A stretch of 64,000 nt of DNA from Bacteroidales bacterium UBA5536 (GTDB lineage: Bacteria > Bacteroidota > Bacteroidia > Bacteroidales > F082): the NCBI GenBank assembly GCA_002426795.1, contig DINQ01000020.1:505017-569016 (forward strand), written 5' to 3'. The notes under the pieces were generated by a model. It searched no databases. It worked only from the letters and a program-made list of their open reading frames with translations, and was not told the DNA's origin. This document shows positions 36,675 through 45,417 of the stretch, one piece after another. How positions within the stretch are numbered: the stretch's first letter is position 1; the number at the start of each line of letters is the position of its first letter. The translations under genes were made by a program, and so were the position numbers.

Positions 36675-38294
36675 TTATTCAGGATGAATCACTTCTGAAA
36701 AAATGGAGCGTTTATGCATTAGCTTGATGGCTTCCTGAAGCGTTTCGTCATTGGCTGCCATCACTTCATAGTAACTTTCAATATCCCAGATGTTTCGTGC
36801 AATAAGCGCTTTGATCTGATATTTGATAAACTCTTCAGAGCGCTTGAATTGCTCTTCATCCATGTCAACACCTTCGCGTTTGGCAACTGATAAGAAATCA
36901 TCCATCATTTTTTGATCGACAGCAAAGTTTTTGGTGAAAGCAGCAGTTGTTTGATAGTCTTTTTTAATGCTGATACGATTATCGTTTGCAAAGTCGATGG
37001 TGTAACGGTTAAAGACTCCTTTACGAACCAGATTTGAATAATATTCGGTGAGATGGAGCGTGTCAACGGGAACAAAAATATCGGGCATAATGCCGCCACC
37101 GCCGTATACAGTTCGGTTGCCTGCTGTTTTGTATTTCAGTGAATCTGGAAAATGGATGCTGTCGGCATTCACCAATTCCCCTTTTTCCTGACGCTCAAAC
37201 AGATCTTTGTAATAGTCTTCGGTGCCGCCGTCATAAGGTCTTTGAATACATCTTCCGGTAGGCGTAAAATAACGTGCAGAAGTCAGTCTGATCACCGAGC
37301 CGTCGGGTAGTTGAAAAGGCCGCTGAACAAGACCTTTGCCAAAAGACCTGCGTCCCATCACGATGCCGCGATCCCAATCCTGAACAGCACCCGACACGAT
37401 TTCGCTGGCAGAGGCAGAGCCTTCATTAATCAATACAATTAACTGTCCTTTCTCAAAATCACCCTGGTTGGTTGCCGTGAAATCTTGCCGCGGACTTCTA
37501 ACGCCCTCTGTGTAAACTATGAGTTTGCCGTCCGACAGAAATTGATCAGAGAGTTCGACAGCTACATTTAAATAGCCGCCTGAATTTCCACGCAAATCCA
37601 GAATCAAATCTTTCATTCCATCTTTTTTCAGCTCTTCCATTGAGCTATGAAACTCCTCCATCGACGTTTTTGAAAAGCGGTTGAGCTTGATATAACCTAC
37701 TTCGTCATCAAGCATGAAAGTGGCATCAATGCTATTGAGTGGGATTTTGTCACGAACGATGGTGTAATCAATCAAAGTAGGTTTTTTATTGCGATAAATG
37801 GAAACATCAACTGTGGTGCCTTTTTCGCCACGCAGCTTATCCATCACATATTTGTTGTTCACTTTTTTCCCGAAAGCATCCTCACCATTGATTTTGATGA
37901 TTTTGTCACCAGCCTGAATACCTAATTTATCCGAAGGACCTCCTGGAACAGGAGCAACAACCAAAATGGTATCGCGCAATAGTTGGAATGTAACGCCAAT
38001 GCCTTCGAAGCTGCCTTCGAGTGGTTCGTTTGCCGCGTCTAAGTCATCTTTTGAAATATAGGCAGAGTGCGGATCCAGTTCTTTCAGCATATTTACGATG
38101 GCATCCTCAACCAGCTTTGGTGCATTGGTCGTGTCAACGTAAAAGTTCTCGATATAAAAAAGTGCAGCCGCAAATTTCTGGCTGGTTTCTTTCTGATTCG
38201 CCCGTGATGCACTCTGCGCATATATTGGTTTTACGCTAGTGAATAAAAGTGCAGCAAAAAGCACCGTGGGCAATAAGACTTTATATGATTTCAT
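36675..38294 (-). CDS. C-terminal processing peptidase (S41 family, CtpA-like)
   Basis: 539 residues from ATG 38294 (MKSYKVLLPTVLF...IYAQ is a clear signal peptide; a frame extending to 38324 is not). A PDZ domain (about 80-165, GIGVTFQLLRDT and GIQAGDKIIKING) precedes the S41 core. The Ser-Lys dyad is Ser295 in GSASASE and Lys320 in RRSFGKG, 25 residues apart as in CtpB. The C-terminal 130 residues are helical. Enzymes of this group cleave periplasmic or outer-membrane proteins at their C termini. It is convergent with the PorP/SprF gene; whether it acts on T9SS components is unknown. Confidence 0.92.
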   Translation of the reverse strand: MKSYKVLLPTVLFAALLFTSVKPIYAQSASRANQKETSQKFAAALFYIENFYVDTTNAPKLVEDAIVNMLKELDPHSAYISKDDLDAANEPLEGSFEGIGVTFQLLRDTILVVAPVPGGPSDKLGIQAGDKIIKINGEDAFGKKVNNKYVMDKLRGEKGTTVDVSIYRNKKPTLIDYTIVRDKIPLNSIDATFMLDDEVGYIKLNRFSKTSMEEFHSSMEELKKDGMKDLILDLRGNSGGYLNVAVELSDQFLSDGKLIVYTEGVRSPRQDFTATNQGDFEKGQLIVLINEGSASASEIVSGAVQDWDRGIVMGRRSFGKGLVQRPFQLPDGSVIRLTSARYFTPTGRCIQRPYDGGTEDYYKDLFERQEKGELVNADSIHFPDSLKYKTAGNRTVYGGGGIMPDIFVPVDTLHLTEYYSNLVRKGVFNRYTIDFANDNRISIKKDYQTTAAFTKNFAVDQKMMDDFLSVAKREGVDMDEEQFKRSEEFIKYQIKALIARNIWDIESYYEVMAANDETLQEAIKLMHKRSIFSEVIHPE

Positions 38295-38352
38295 GATGTT
38301 AAAATTTCGTTGAGGGAATAACAAGGACTTATCTAAAGCGCTTTGTGTCGAT

Positions 38353-38360
38353 CAAAAGTA
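38353..38360 (-). promoter_or_regulatory. -7 promoter box of the S41 peptidase gene
   Basis: TACTTTTG on the minus strand, exact TAnnTTTG, about 59 bases before the ATG at 38294. Confidence 0.5.
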
Positions 38361-38444
38361 AGCAAACTGCTGAAACCACGGAGCTTTCAAATTTGTGCAT
38401 AGCTGTTAAATATTGTTAACCCACACAAATTCAGTCAAATAAAA

Positions 38445-38471
38445 AAAGCGCAGCCAAATCAGCTGCGCTTT
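38445..38471 (-). terminator. Rho-independent terminator after the E1 dehydrogenase gene
   Basis: A perfect 10-bp inverted repeat (AAAGCGCAGC / GCTGCGCTTT) with a 7-base loop. The T run (TTTTTTT) follows on the minus strand, so it ends the E1 transcript ahead of the S41 promoter. Confidence 0.9.
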
Positions 38472-38488
38472 GCTTGAGTCAATGTTAT

Positions 38489-40534
38489 TTAAAACTGCAA
38501 TAGTTCTTTTGCTGCGTCATAAATTTTTTCTGCGTTTGGCAGGATGGCTTTTTCGAGTATGCGGTTAAATCCAACAGGGGTAAATGTGGATCCAACACGT
38601 TTGACAGGTGCGTCAAGGTACTCAAAAGCTTCATCGGCAATAATGGCTGCCAGTTCGCCGCCAAATCCTGCAAAAACTTTGTCTTCGTGCACAACCAATA
38701 CACGCGAGGTTTTTTTCACTGATTGAAGTATACCTTCATGGTCGAGTGGCACCAATGAGCGAATATCAACAACTTCAATTTCTTTGCCCATTTCCTGGCT
38801 GATTCTATTTCCCACTTCAACGGCCATGTGAGTAGTGTTTCCGTAGGTTACAATGGTCAGATCGCTTCCTTCGCGTCTGATTCTGGCTTTCCCAAATGGC
38901 ACCTCAAAATCATCCGGAACCATGGTTTCGGCCACGGGGTCGTTATAAAGTGCTTTTGGTTCCAGGAAAACAGTGGGGCCTTCGGAGCGCATGGATGTAC
39001 GCAGCAAACCTGCGGCGTCATCAGCATAAGAAGGATAAACAATACGCAATCCAGGAAGCGTCGTTAAGGCACCTTCTATGGTTTGTGAGTGATAAAGTCC
39101 ACCACCAATGTAACCACCTGAGGCCAGACGAATGGTAACGTTCGGGGCAAAAGCACCGTTGCTGCGCCAGTAATCGTGCGAAGTTTCAACGAGTTGTTCC
39201 ATGGCTGGCCAGAAGTAATCAGCAAATTCTGCTCCTTCAACCACAATCCTGATTTTCTTGTTGAAACGACTCATGCCGTTTGCAGTTCCCATAATAAAGT
39301 CTTCAGCAATCGGCGCATTGAAAACTCTGTTTCTGCCAAACTCCTGCTGCATGCCTTTGGTCACGTTGAAAATGCCGCCTTTGTCTTTATTGGCAACATC
39401 CTGTCCCCAGATATAAGTGTCAGGATTTAACCTGAATTCGGCTTTAAGTGTTTCGTTAAGTGCTTGAATAAACTTCAGCTTGGTTCCGCTTTTTCCGTCT
39501 GAAATGCCGTCAGGATATTTTGTTGAAACATATGCTTCGGGAAGCACAAAATCAAAAATGCTTTTGGGATCCGGATCAGCAGCTTTGATTACTTTTTTGT
39601 GTGCAGCCGAAATGATTTTTTTTGCTTCTGCATCAAGCTGGTTGAGTTCATCTTCGGTAAATTTACCAGAATGCATCAGTTGGATTCGAAAACGATGCAA
39701 AGGATCGCTCATCTGTACGCAATGCCTTTCATTGTCATCGCGATACAGTTCGTGACGGTCTGAATTGGAGTGCGAATGAATACGCACACAGTTGGCATGC
39801 ACAATGACAGGTTCTCCTACTTTCTCGATGTGTTCGCGCGCTTCAAAAATTGTATTCATCGAATCGAAAACATTTTTGCCATCGCAATAGAATATCTTCA
39901 GGTTTTTGATGCCACGGTAATTTTCGGCAGCGCGGCGGTTGGCCGACTGGTCGCGCTGTGGCACAGAAATACCAAATTGATTATCTTGAAAGACGAACAT
40001 CACAGGCAACTTTTCGTTTGAAGCGCCATTGATGGCTTCAAATACGTATCCTTCTGAGGTTGAAGATTCTCCTTGTGAGCTGATTGCAATACCTTTGGCA
40101 TGATATTTTTTGATACCACGGGCTGTCCCAACCGCATGCAAGGTATGGTTTCCTGTTGCTGAAGAAACATTTTGGATGTTCCATTCGGGTTTTGCAAAAT
40201 GGTTCGACATATGTCTTCCACCGCTGGCAGCGTCATCTGCCTTTGAGAGGCCATTGAGGATGATCTCTTCAGCTGTAAGTCCAGCAGAAATGGCTGTGAG
40301 CATGTCGCGGTAATAGGGAAACAGAAAGTCGGAATCGCGGTTGAATACTTGCCCGATGGCTAGTTGAATACCATCATGACCAGCATAGGGCGCATGGTAA
40401 GACCAACCTAGTGCCTGCTTTAGGTAGTTTGGAGCCTTTTCGTCAAGCTGACGGCCTAAAGTCATCAATTGATACCACTTTTTCAGTGTATCCTTGTCGG
40501 TCTTGTCAACTGTAAATTTTCTTTTTTGTGTCAT
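38489..40534 (-). CDS. Fused alpha/beta E1 component of a 2-oxoacid dehydrogenase (branched-chain type)
   Basis: Thiamine-diphosphate enzyme of 681 residues that decarboxylates a 2-oxo acid and passes the acyl group to a lipoyl E2. Residues 1 to about 335 are the alpha part, with the ThDP site G155-ESSTSEGYVFEAIN and Asn185 in FVFQDNQFGIS. Residues from about 355 are the beta part, with VEGAEFADYFWPAMEQL, ASGGYIGGGLYHSQTIEG, PTVFLEPKALY and the transketolase C-terminal domain (VDIRSLVPLDHEGI). The usual GDG of the ThDP site reads GES here. Fused E1 of this kind is common in Bacteroidota and is annotated as branched-chain 2-oxoisovalerate dehydrogenase; the true substrate is not decided. ATG 40534 is used; upstream TTG 40540 is weaker. 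No E2/E3 gene is nearby. Confidence 0.9.
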   Translation of the reverse strand: MTQKRKFTVDKTDKDTLKKWYQLMTLGRQLDEKAPNYLKQALGWSYHAPYAGHDGIQLAIGQVFNRDSDFLFPYYRDMLTAISAGLTAEEIILNGLSKADDAASGGRHMSNHFAKPEWNIQNVSSATGNHTLHAVGTARGIKKYHAKGIAISSQGESSTSEGYVFEAINGASNEKLPVMFVFQDNQFGISVPQRDQSANRRAAENYRGIKNLKIFYCDGKNVFDSMNTIFEAREHIEKVGEPVIVHANCVRIHSHSNSDRHELYRDDNERHCVQMSDPLHRFRIQLMHSGKFTEDELNQLDAEAKKIISAAHKKVIKAADPDPKSIFDFVLPEAYVSTKYPDGISDGKSGTKLKFIQALNETLKAEFRLNPDTYIWGQDVANKDKGGIFNVTKGMQQEFGRNRVFNAPIAEDFIMGTANGMSRFNKKIRIVVEGAEFADYFWPAMEQLVETSHDYWRSNGAFAPNVTIRLASGGYIGGGLYHSQTIEGALTTLPGLRIVYPSYADDAAGLLRTSMRSEGPTVFLEPKALYNDPVAETMVPDDFEVPFGKARIRREGSDLTIVTYGNTTHMAVEVGNRISQEMGKEIEVVDIRSLVPLDHEGILQSVKKTSRVLVVHEDKVFAGFGGELAAIIADEAFEYLDAPVKRVGSTFTPVGFNRILEKAILPNAEKIYDAAKELLQF

Positions 40535-40577
40535 TTTCAACTATATTAGGCCTTTTCAGGCTTGTTTTTCGCGCTTG

Positions 40578-40585
40578 CAAAAGTA
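40578..40585 (-). promoter_or_regulatory. -7 promoter box of the E1 dehydrogenase gene
   Basis: TACTTTTG on the minus strand, exact TAnnTTTG, 44 bases before the ATG at 40534. The rest of the 266-base gap up to 40800 holds no convincing gene. Confidence 0.5.
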
Positions 40586-40800
40586 CAAAACTTTGCGATA
40601 ATTTGAATTAGTTCTAAATAAGATTCCGATCTATTGGCTTGCAATCGTTTGCTTTTAAAGTTGGAAGCAATAAAATATACATACCTACAGCTACCAAACA
40701 ATTTGAAGCATTGACTGTTCGATTGTGGATGCATTTTTTTAACAGAAAACACGAAAATTGGCTAAATACCAGTCAATGATTGAGTTTTAACAACATCAGT

Positions 40801-41373
40801 CTATGGTCTGACAATTTCAAACTGACCATTGACAGCAAGTTTGATGATGGTTGAAGCTTTTGGGACTTTAAGTTCGTTTTGATAGAGTTGTACGATGTAA
40901 TCAACGCCATTTTTGATTTCATCAGAAATCTGGTTAAAAATCAAGGCTGTTGGCTCACCAGTAATGTTGGCTGAAGTTGAGGCTATAGCTTTTCCAAAAT
41001 CTCTTACAAGAGCCTGACAGAAATCGTTGGAGGTGATCCGGATGCAAACACTTCCGTCGGATCCAATGGCATTTTTGGCAAGGTTTTTTGCGCCTGGATA
41101 AATAATACTGATCGGATTTGCAGCATTTCGCACCAGGTCATAAGCAATTGGTGGCACTTCAACAACATAGTCTTTCAGTCGTTCCTCACTGTCGATGAGT
41201 GCAATCAGGCTTTTGTTTTCAGATCTTTTTTTGATTTTAAAGAGCCTTTGAATAGCTTTTGAATTGGTAGCATCGCAACCCAGACCCCAGATCGTGTCGG
41301 TAGGGTAGAGGATCACCTTACCTCTTTTAAGGTAATCAACGGTCCTTGCAACTTCTTCATCAAAATTTATCAT
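40801..41373 (-). CDS. Threonylcarbamoyl-AMP synthase (Sua5/YrdC family)
   Basis: 190 residues. It makes threonylcarbamoyl-AMP from threonine, bicarbonate and ATP for the t6A37 modification of tRNAs reading ANN codons. The YrdC core is complete: GKVILYPTDTIWGLGCDA (about 17-34), KIKKRSENKSLIALI, YPGAKNLAKN and AIASTSANITGEPTA. It lacks the extra Sua5 C-terminal domain, so it is the short YrdC type. Its ATG overlaps the stop of the GT9 gene upstream by 4 bases. Confidence 0.93.
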   Translation of the reverse strand: MINFDEEVARTVDYLKRGKVILYPTDTIWGLGCDATNSKAIQRLFKIKKRSENKSLIALIDSEERLKDYVVEVPPIAYDLVRNAANPISIIYPGAKNLAKNAIGSDGSVCIRITSNDFCQALVRDFGKAIASTSANITGEPTALIFNQISDEIKNGVDYIVQLYQNELKVPKASTIIKLAVNGQFEIVRP

Positions 41374-42365
41374 AATCGCTCAATTAATTTTTGATTTTCG
41401 ATAGTGGTAGCGCACCTAAAGTGCCCTTCCGGACATTGCCTGAACCCATGAATACCGCATGGCCGGCAACTTAGTTTTTCAGTCGTTTCTATTACGCGGG
41501 CATTGTCTGACAAAGGGCCAAACCCAAAACTTGTGACAGTTGAGCAGAATAGCACTGTAACTGGTGCATTCAAGGCACTGGCCAAATGCATAGGTGCCGA
41601 ATCATTCACAAAATTCATATGCGCATCCTGCATAAGGGCTGCCGATTCAAGTAAATTTAATTTGCCTGATAGGTTTTCAGCATGTGCGCTTCCCGATTGA
41701 GAAATAATCCTGTCGCACAATTGTTGATCAGAAGCTGATCCTAACAGGTAAATTTTAAATTTTTTTGGAACTGAGTGCACAAATTCAATCCATTTTTCTT
41801 CGGGGTATTGTTTGGTGAACCAAAGAGATGCAGGAGCAATACAAATGTAAGTGGATGTTTTGTAGCGAGAAACTTTGGCAAAGTGATCCTGCGTAGGATA
41901 AAGCCTGGGTTTTACGCTTGATTTGTCGGTAATGGCTTCCACAAGTCGTAAATTCCGATCGATTTCGTGCATGTCGGGTGCTTGAGAACCAATCTGGTGT
42001 GGAATCTTTTGATCAAACAAAAAGCTCAAAGGGTTCTTATCGAAGCCAATACGATGTTTTGATCCTGAAAATGCAGTGAGCAAACCCGTAGAGAAAAATC
42101 TTTGCAGATTGATGACATAGTCATATTTGTTTCTTCTGATAACGCGAGTCAACTCCCATAAATTAAAATATTTACGTTTGCTTTTGTCCCATTTGTAGAT
42201 ATGATGGAGAAATGGATGGTTTTTGAACAAACCTTCATAACCTTTGCGCACAAGCAGATCAATTTGTGCATCCGGATAGAATTGATGCAATTTTTCCAAA
42301 ATAGGCGTTGCAAGTACCACATCGCCAATTGACGCAGTTTGTATGACAAGAAAGTTCTCAGGCAT
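41370..42365 (-). CDS. Glycosyltransferase family 9 (heptosyltransferase-like)
   Basis: 331 residues with the GT-B fold of lipopolysaccharide core heptosyltransferases. Visible motifs are IQTASIGDVVLATPILEKL (about 7-25), YDYVINLQRFFSTGLLTAFSG, CIAPASLWFTKQYPEEKWIEF and the nucleotide-sugar site FVNDSAPMHLASALNAPVTVLF (in two halves, about 260-285). It should add a sugar to the lipid A core at the inner-membrane face; the sugar is not decided by sequence. A cysteine-rich end (CRPCGIHGFRQCPEGHFRC) is seen in several GT9 members. It is translationally coupled to the YrdC gene downstream, probably for historical rather than functional reasons. Confidence 0.9.
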   Translation of the reverse strand: MPENFLVIQTASIGDVVLATPILEKLHQFYPDAQIDLLVRKGYEGLFKNHPFLHHIYKWDKSKRKYFNLWELTRVIRRNKYDYVINLQRFFSTGLLTAFSGSKHRIGFDKNPLSFLFDQKIPHQIGSQAPDMHEIDRNLRLVEAITDKSSVKPRLYPTQDHFAKVSRYKTSTYICIAPASLWFTKQYPEEKWIEFVHSVPKKFKIYLLGSASDQQLCDRIISQSGSAHAENLSGKLNLLESAALMQDAHMNFVNDSAPMHLASALNAPVTVLFCSTVTSFGFGPLSDNARVIETTEKLSCRPCGIHGFRQCPEGHFRCATTIENQKLIERL

Positions 42366-42382
42366 GCACTTTTATTTCAGTA

Positions 42383-42390
42383 CAAAAGTA
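42383..42390 (-). promoter_or_regulatory. -7 promoter box of the GT9-yrdC operon
   Basis: TACTTTTG on the minus strand, exact TAnnTTTG, 18 bases before the GT9 ATG, implying a very short leader. It lies within the near-palindrome GTACAAAAGTAC. Confidence 0.5.
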
Positions 42391-42497
42391 CGCACTTCAT
42401 GCCGAATCACCATAATTATTACATATTTGGAATAAACTTGAAAATAGATGGATTTCAGAGAGGGCCGTGATGCTGAAAACTCTTTAATAATTGATTC

Positions 42498-42526
42498 TTT
42501 GTTGCCAAAAAGAATAATTATCTTTG
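42498..42526 (+). promoter_or_regulatory. Promoter of the sensor kinase operon
   Basis: TTTG at 42498-42501 and TATCTTTG at 42519-42526 are separated by 17 bases, close to the spacing known for the Bacteroidota sigma factor. The leader to ATG 42574 is about 45 bases. Confidence 0.6.
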
Positions 42527-42573
42527 TAAATTGCTTGACCAAAGCAAAATGCAATTAATCTTTCCACGAATAC

Positions 42574-45417
42574 ATGAAGTCTTTCAGCCTGGCATTATTG
42601 ATCGTTTTGAGTCTTTATTTTTTTGCTGCTGCAAAGGCTGATGATACTGATATTAGTGGATTAGATAGTCTAATGATTGTTGCAAACGATTCGCTCAGTA
42701 GCGATAGTTTAAAAATTGTTTCCCTGCTGGAAAGCGCCCGGCTCAACGGTTTTAACGGACTTCAAAAATCAGGAAACGAGCTGGCTGATTCACTTTTTTT
42801 AGAAGCACGGAAACTTGCCTTTGCAAATCAGGCAATCAGAGTATTTCTCAAAGCGCTCGATAATATAGGCGTCGAACAGCGCAATCAAGCCAAATATCAC
42901 AATGCAATTATCTGGCATCGCGAAGAGCTTGCTATTGCCGATTCACTCCGTCTTCTTCCGGAAATGATCCGGGCGCTCAACAACCTTGGAGTTGCACATC
43001 GGAGGATGGATGACTATAAAATGGCAACAGACTTTCACATGCGCGCTTTGTCACTTGCCGAAAAAATCAATGAAACCAAAGGCTATGCTATTGCTGTAAA
43101 TGGTCTCGGAAATATTCAATACATTTTGGGAAATTATGATGAAGCGCTTCGTCGATTCAGAGATTGTTTGCGTGTCAATCAGGCAGATAATGAGATGCTG
43201 GGTGTAGCCATTAACCTCAACAACATCGGAAATGTTTTCTTTAAACAGAATGATGTGGAAAAGGCACTTGAATATTACTTGCTGTCTCTGGAAGTGAACC
43301 GTGAAATTGGCTCGCAAAGAGGAATAGCTATTTGTTATTCAGATATCGGAAATGTCTACAAATCAAGAGGCGATTTCAATAAAGCACTCAATTATTATCT
43401 GTTGAGCCTCGACTTAAACGAATCGATAGGCGATTTGCACTATGTCGCCCAAAGCTATGTAAATGTTGGTCAGTTATATGTCGAACACAAAAAATATAAA
43501 GAGGCAATCCGATATATTCAAAAGGCGATTGAGTTGTCGAAAGGATCTGATATACTTGCCAACCTTGAAAACGCCTATCACCTGATGTATGAGGTGTATA
43601 AAAATTTGGACCAACCCAGGAATGCATTACATTATTTGGAGCTTGCTAACGATTTGAATGATAGCATTATGAGTGATAATACGATGAAAACTGTTATCCA
43701 GATGCAGACACTTTTCGACCGCGAGCGCAGCGAAAATCAGATTGCACTTTTGAAGCACCAAAAGGCAATCGCAGATCTGAAAATGAAAGACCAACGATTT
43801 TATAACTTGTTTCTTTACAGTGGGTTGATCGTTTTGCTGTTGGCTACTATTGTGGGTTTTTTTGTGCTACGAATGAAAACCAAGACAAATGCATTGTTGA
43901 AAAAGCAAAAAGCAGAACTGGAAGACGCCCGTTTCGAGTTGAGTGAGTATGCTGCACGACTCCTCAAAGCCAAAGAAGAAGCAGAGCATCATAACCGGTT
44001 GAAAAGTCAGTTTTTAGCTAATATGAGCCACGAAATCCGTACACCAATGAATTCGGTAATTGGTTTTGCGGATATTTTATCGAACATGATCACAGACCCC
44101 AAGCAACTTACTTACCTTGAATCGATTCGGAGTTCTGGCAATAACTTGTTGATGTTGATCAATGATATTCTTGACCTCTCGAGAATTGAAGCGGGTAAGA
44201 TAAACATGGAGTTAACGCCTTTTAATTTACGTGATTTATTCGAAGAGATCCGTCAGATTTTTTTCCTGCAGCTGAAAGAGAAGAAACTGGTGTTTAGCGT
44301 TCAGGTTGATAATTCATTGCCCGAAAGAATTTTTCTGAGCAGCGTCAGGGTTAGGCAGATTTTGTTTAATCTTGTCGGGAATGCCATCAAATTTACCGAT
44401 TCCGGATCAGTTAATCTGATTGCTTATGCCATCAACGGAAAACAAAATGGTCACGTTGATCTTCATTTGCATGTCGCAGATACAGGAATTGGTATTTCAA
44501 GAGATTCCCTCGAAAGTATTTTCATAGCTTTTTCTCAACAACATAACGAGTTTGCCAAATATCAGGGGACGGGTCTTGGCCTTTCAATTACGCAACGCCT
44601 GGTTGAGGCCATGAATGGAAGTATTCATGTTGAAAGTGAGTTAGGAAAAGGGAGCGTGTTTAAAGTGGTTTTAAAAAATGTGAAAGTGGACCAGCCAGCG
44701 CTTTTAGCTGATAACAAAGGTATGTTTTCTAAAACAGAAGGCTTTTTATTGGAGGAGGTTTGGGTTTTCACCAGAGATCAGATGCTCAAACAGCAAATGC
44801 TTGACATATTGAAACCGCTTAAGCTTCAATCTCAAATACTAGACGAATTACAAAATTTACATTTGCTTTCGCTGAAACCTGCAAGCATCTGTTTTGTGAT
44901 TGATTGTGAAGGATTTACAGATGATGAGGTGAGTTTTGCCCGGAGTTTTGTCGAACAAAAGAATATACATGTCATTTTACTTTGCAGACTGAACAGTAAA
45001 GCGAATCGGACGATGCCATATGAGATGCGCTTCAGTATGCCAGAACAAGGCATGCTCCTTGCCAGGTATTTGGAAGCACTAAAAGACCGTAAGGTTAATT
45101 TACATCCCAGTTCGATGAATGTAGTTGAAATTGATAAAAATACCAGTAGCGACGAGATGGCTGATTTGATAGTGGCATGGGAAAAAGCATTGAACAGCCA
45201 ATTTATGAATGATGCTGACGCATTTGCAGAAACACTGATTGCAAAAGGCCAGCAAATCGAAAACGAAAAGCTTAAAGCTCTTGGATTGAAAATTAAACTC
45301 AGTGTAGAATCATTTGACGTTGAAAAGGTGTTGGAACAACTGCATGATTTTGAGCCTTACGTCATGCAGATTCGCGCAAAATTTGCTGAGAAAAATAGGG
45401 GGATAAATAATGATTGA
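42574..45417 (+). CDS. TPR-containing membrane sensor histidine kinase with degenerate receiver domain
   Basis: 947 residues. A signal peptide (about 1-22) leads into a periplasmic TPR array (about 100-370, repeats such as LNNLGVAHRRMDDYKMA), a coiled coil, one membrane helix (about 411-433) and a second coiled coil. The kinase core has phospho-acceptor His486 in MSHEIRTPMNS, N box LVGNAIKFT, G1 DTGIGIS and G2 GTGLGLSI. After it, about 725-845 resembles a receiver fold: a possible acceptor Asp in FVIDCEG is kept, but the acidic pair and the conserved Lys are absent. The last 90 residues are a helical tail like those after receivers in other hybrid kinases. It overlaps the next kinase gene by 8 bases. 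Confidence 0.88.
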   Translation: MKSFSLALLIVLSLYFFAAAKADDTDISGLDSLMIVANDSLSSDSLKIVSLLESARLNGFNGLQKSGNELADSLFLEARKLAFANQAIRVFLKALDNIGVEQRNQAKYHNAIIWHREELAIADSLRLLPEMIRALNNLGVAHRRMDDYKMATDFHMRALSLAEKINETKGYAIAVNGLGNIQYILGNYDEALRRFRDCLRVNQADNEMLGVAINLNNIGNVFFKQNDVEKALEYYLLSLEVNREIGSQRGIAICYSDIGNVYKSRGDFNKALNYYLLSLDLNESIGDLHYVAQSYVNVGQLYVEHKKYKEAIRYIQKAIELSKGSDILANLENAYHLMYEVYKNLDQPRNALHYLELANDLNDSIMSDNTMKTVIQMQTLFDRERSENQIALLKHQKAIADLKMKDQRFYNLFLYSGLIVLLLATIVGFFVLRMKTKTNALLKKQKAELEDARFELSEYAARLLKAKEEAEHHNRLKSQFLANMSHEIRTPMNSVIGFADILSNMITDPKQLTYLESIRSSGNNLLMLINDILDLSRIEAGKINMELTPFNLRDLFEEIRQIFFLQLKEKKLVFSVQVDNSLPERIFLSSVRVRQILFNLVGNAIKFTDSGSVNLIAYAINGKQNGHVDLHLHVADTGIGISRDSLESIFIAFSQQHNEFAKYQGTGLGLSITQRLVEAMNGSIHVESELGKGSVFKVVLKNVKVDQPALLADNKGMFSKTEGFLLEEVWVFTRDQMLKQQMLDILKPLKLQSQILDELQNLHLLSLKPASICFVIDCEGFTDDEVSFARSFVEQKNIHVILLCRLNSKANRTMPYEMRFSMPEQGMLLARYLEALKDRKVNLHPSSMNVVEIDKNTSSDEMADLIVAWEKALNSQFMNDADAFAETLIAKGQQIENEKLKALGLKIKLSVESFDVEKVLEQLHDFEPYVMQIRAKFAEKNRGINND

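Noticed and set aside
40546..40752. Small minus-strand reading frame in the gap upstream of the E1 gene
   Set aside because: It spans the predicted -7 promoter box, has biased composition and shows no family features.
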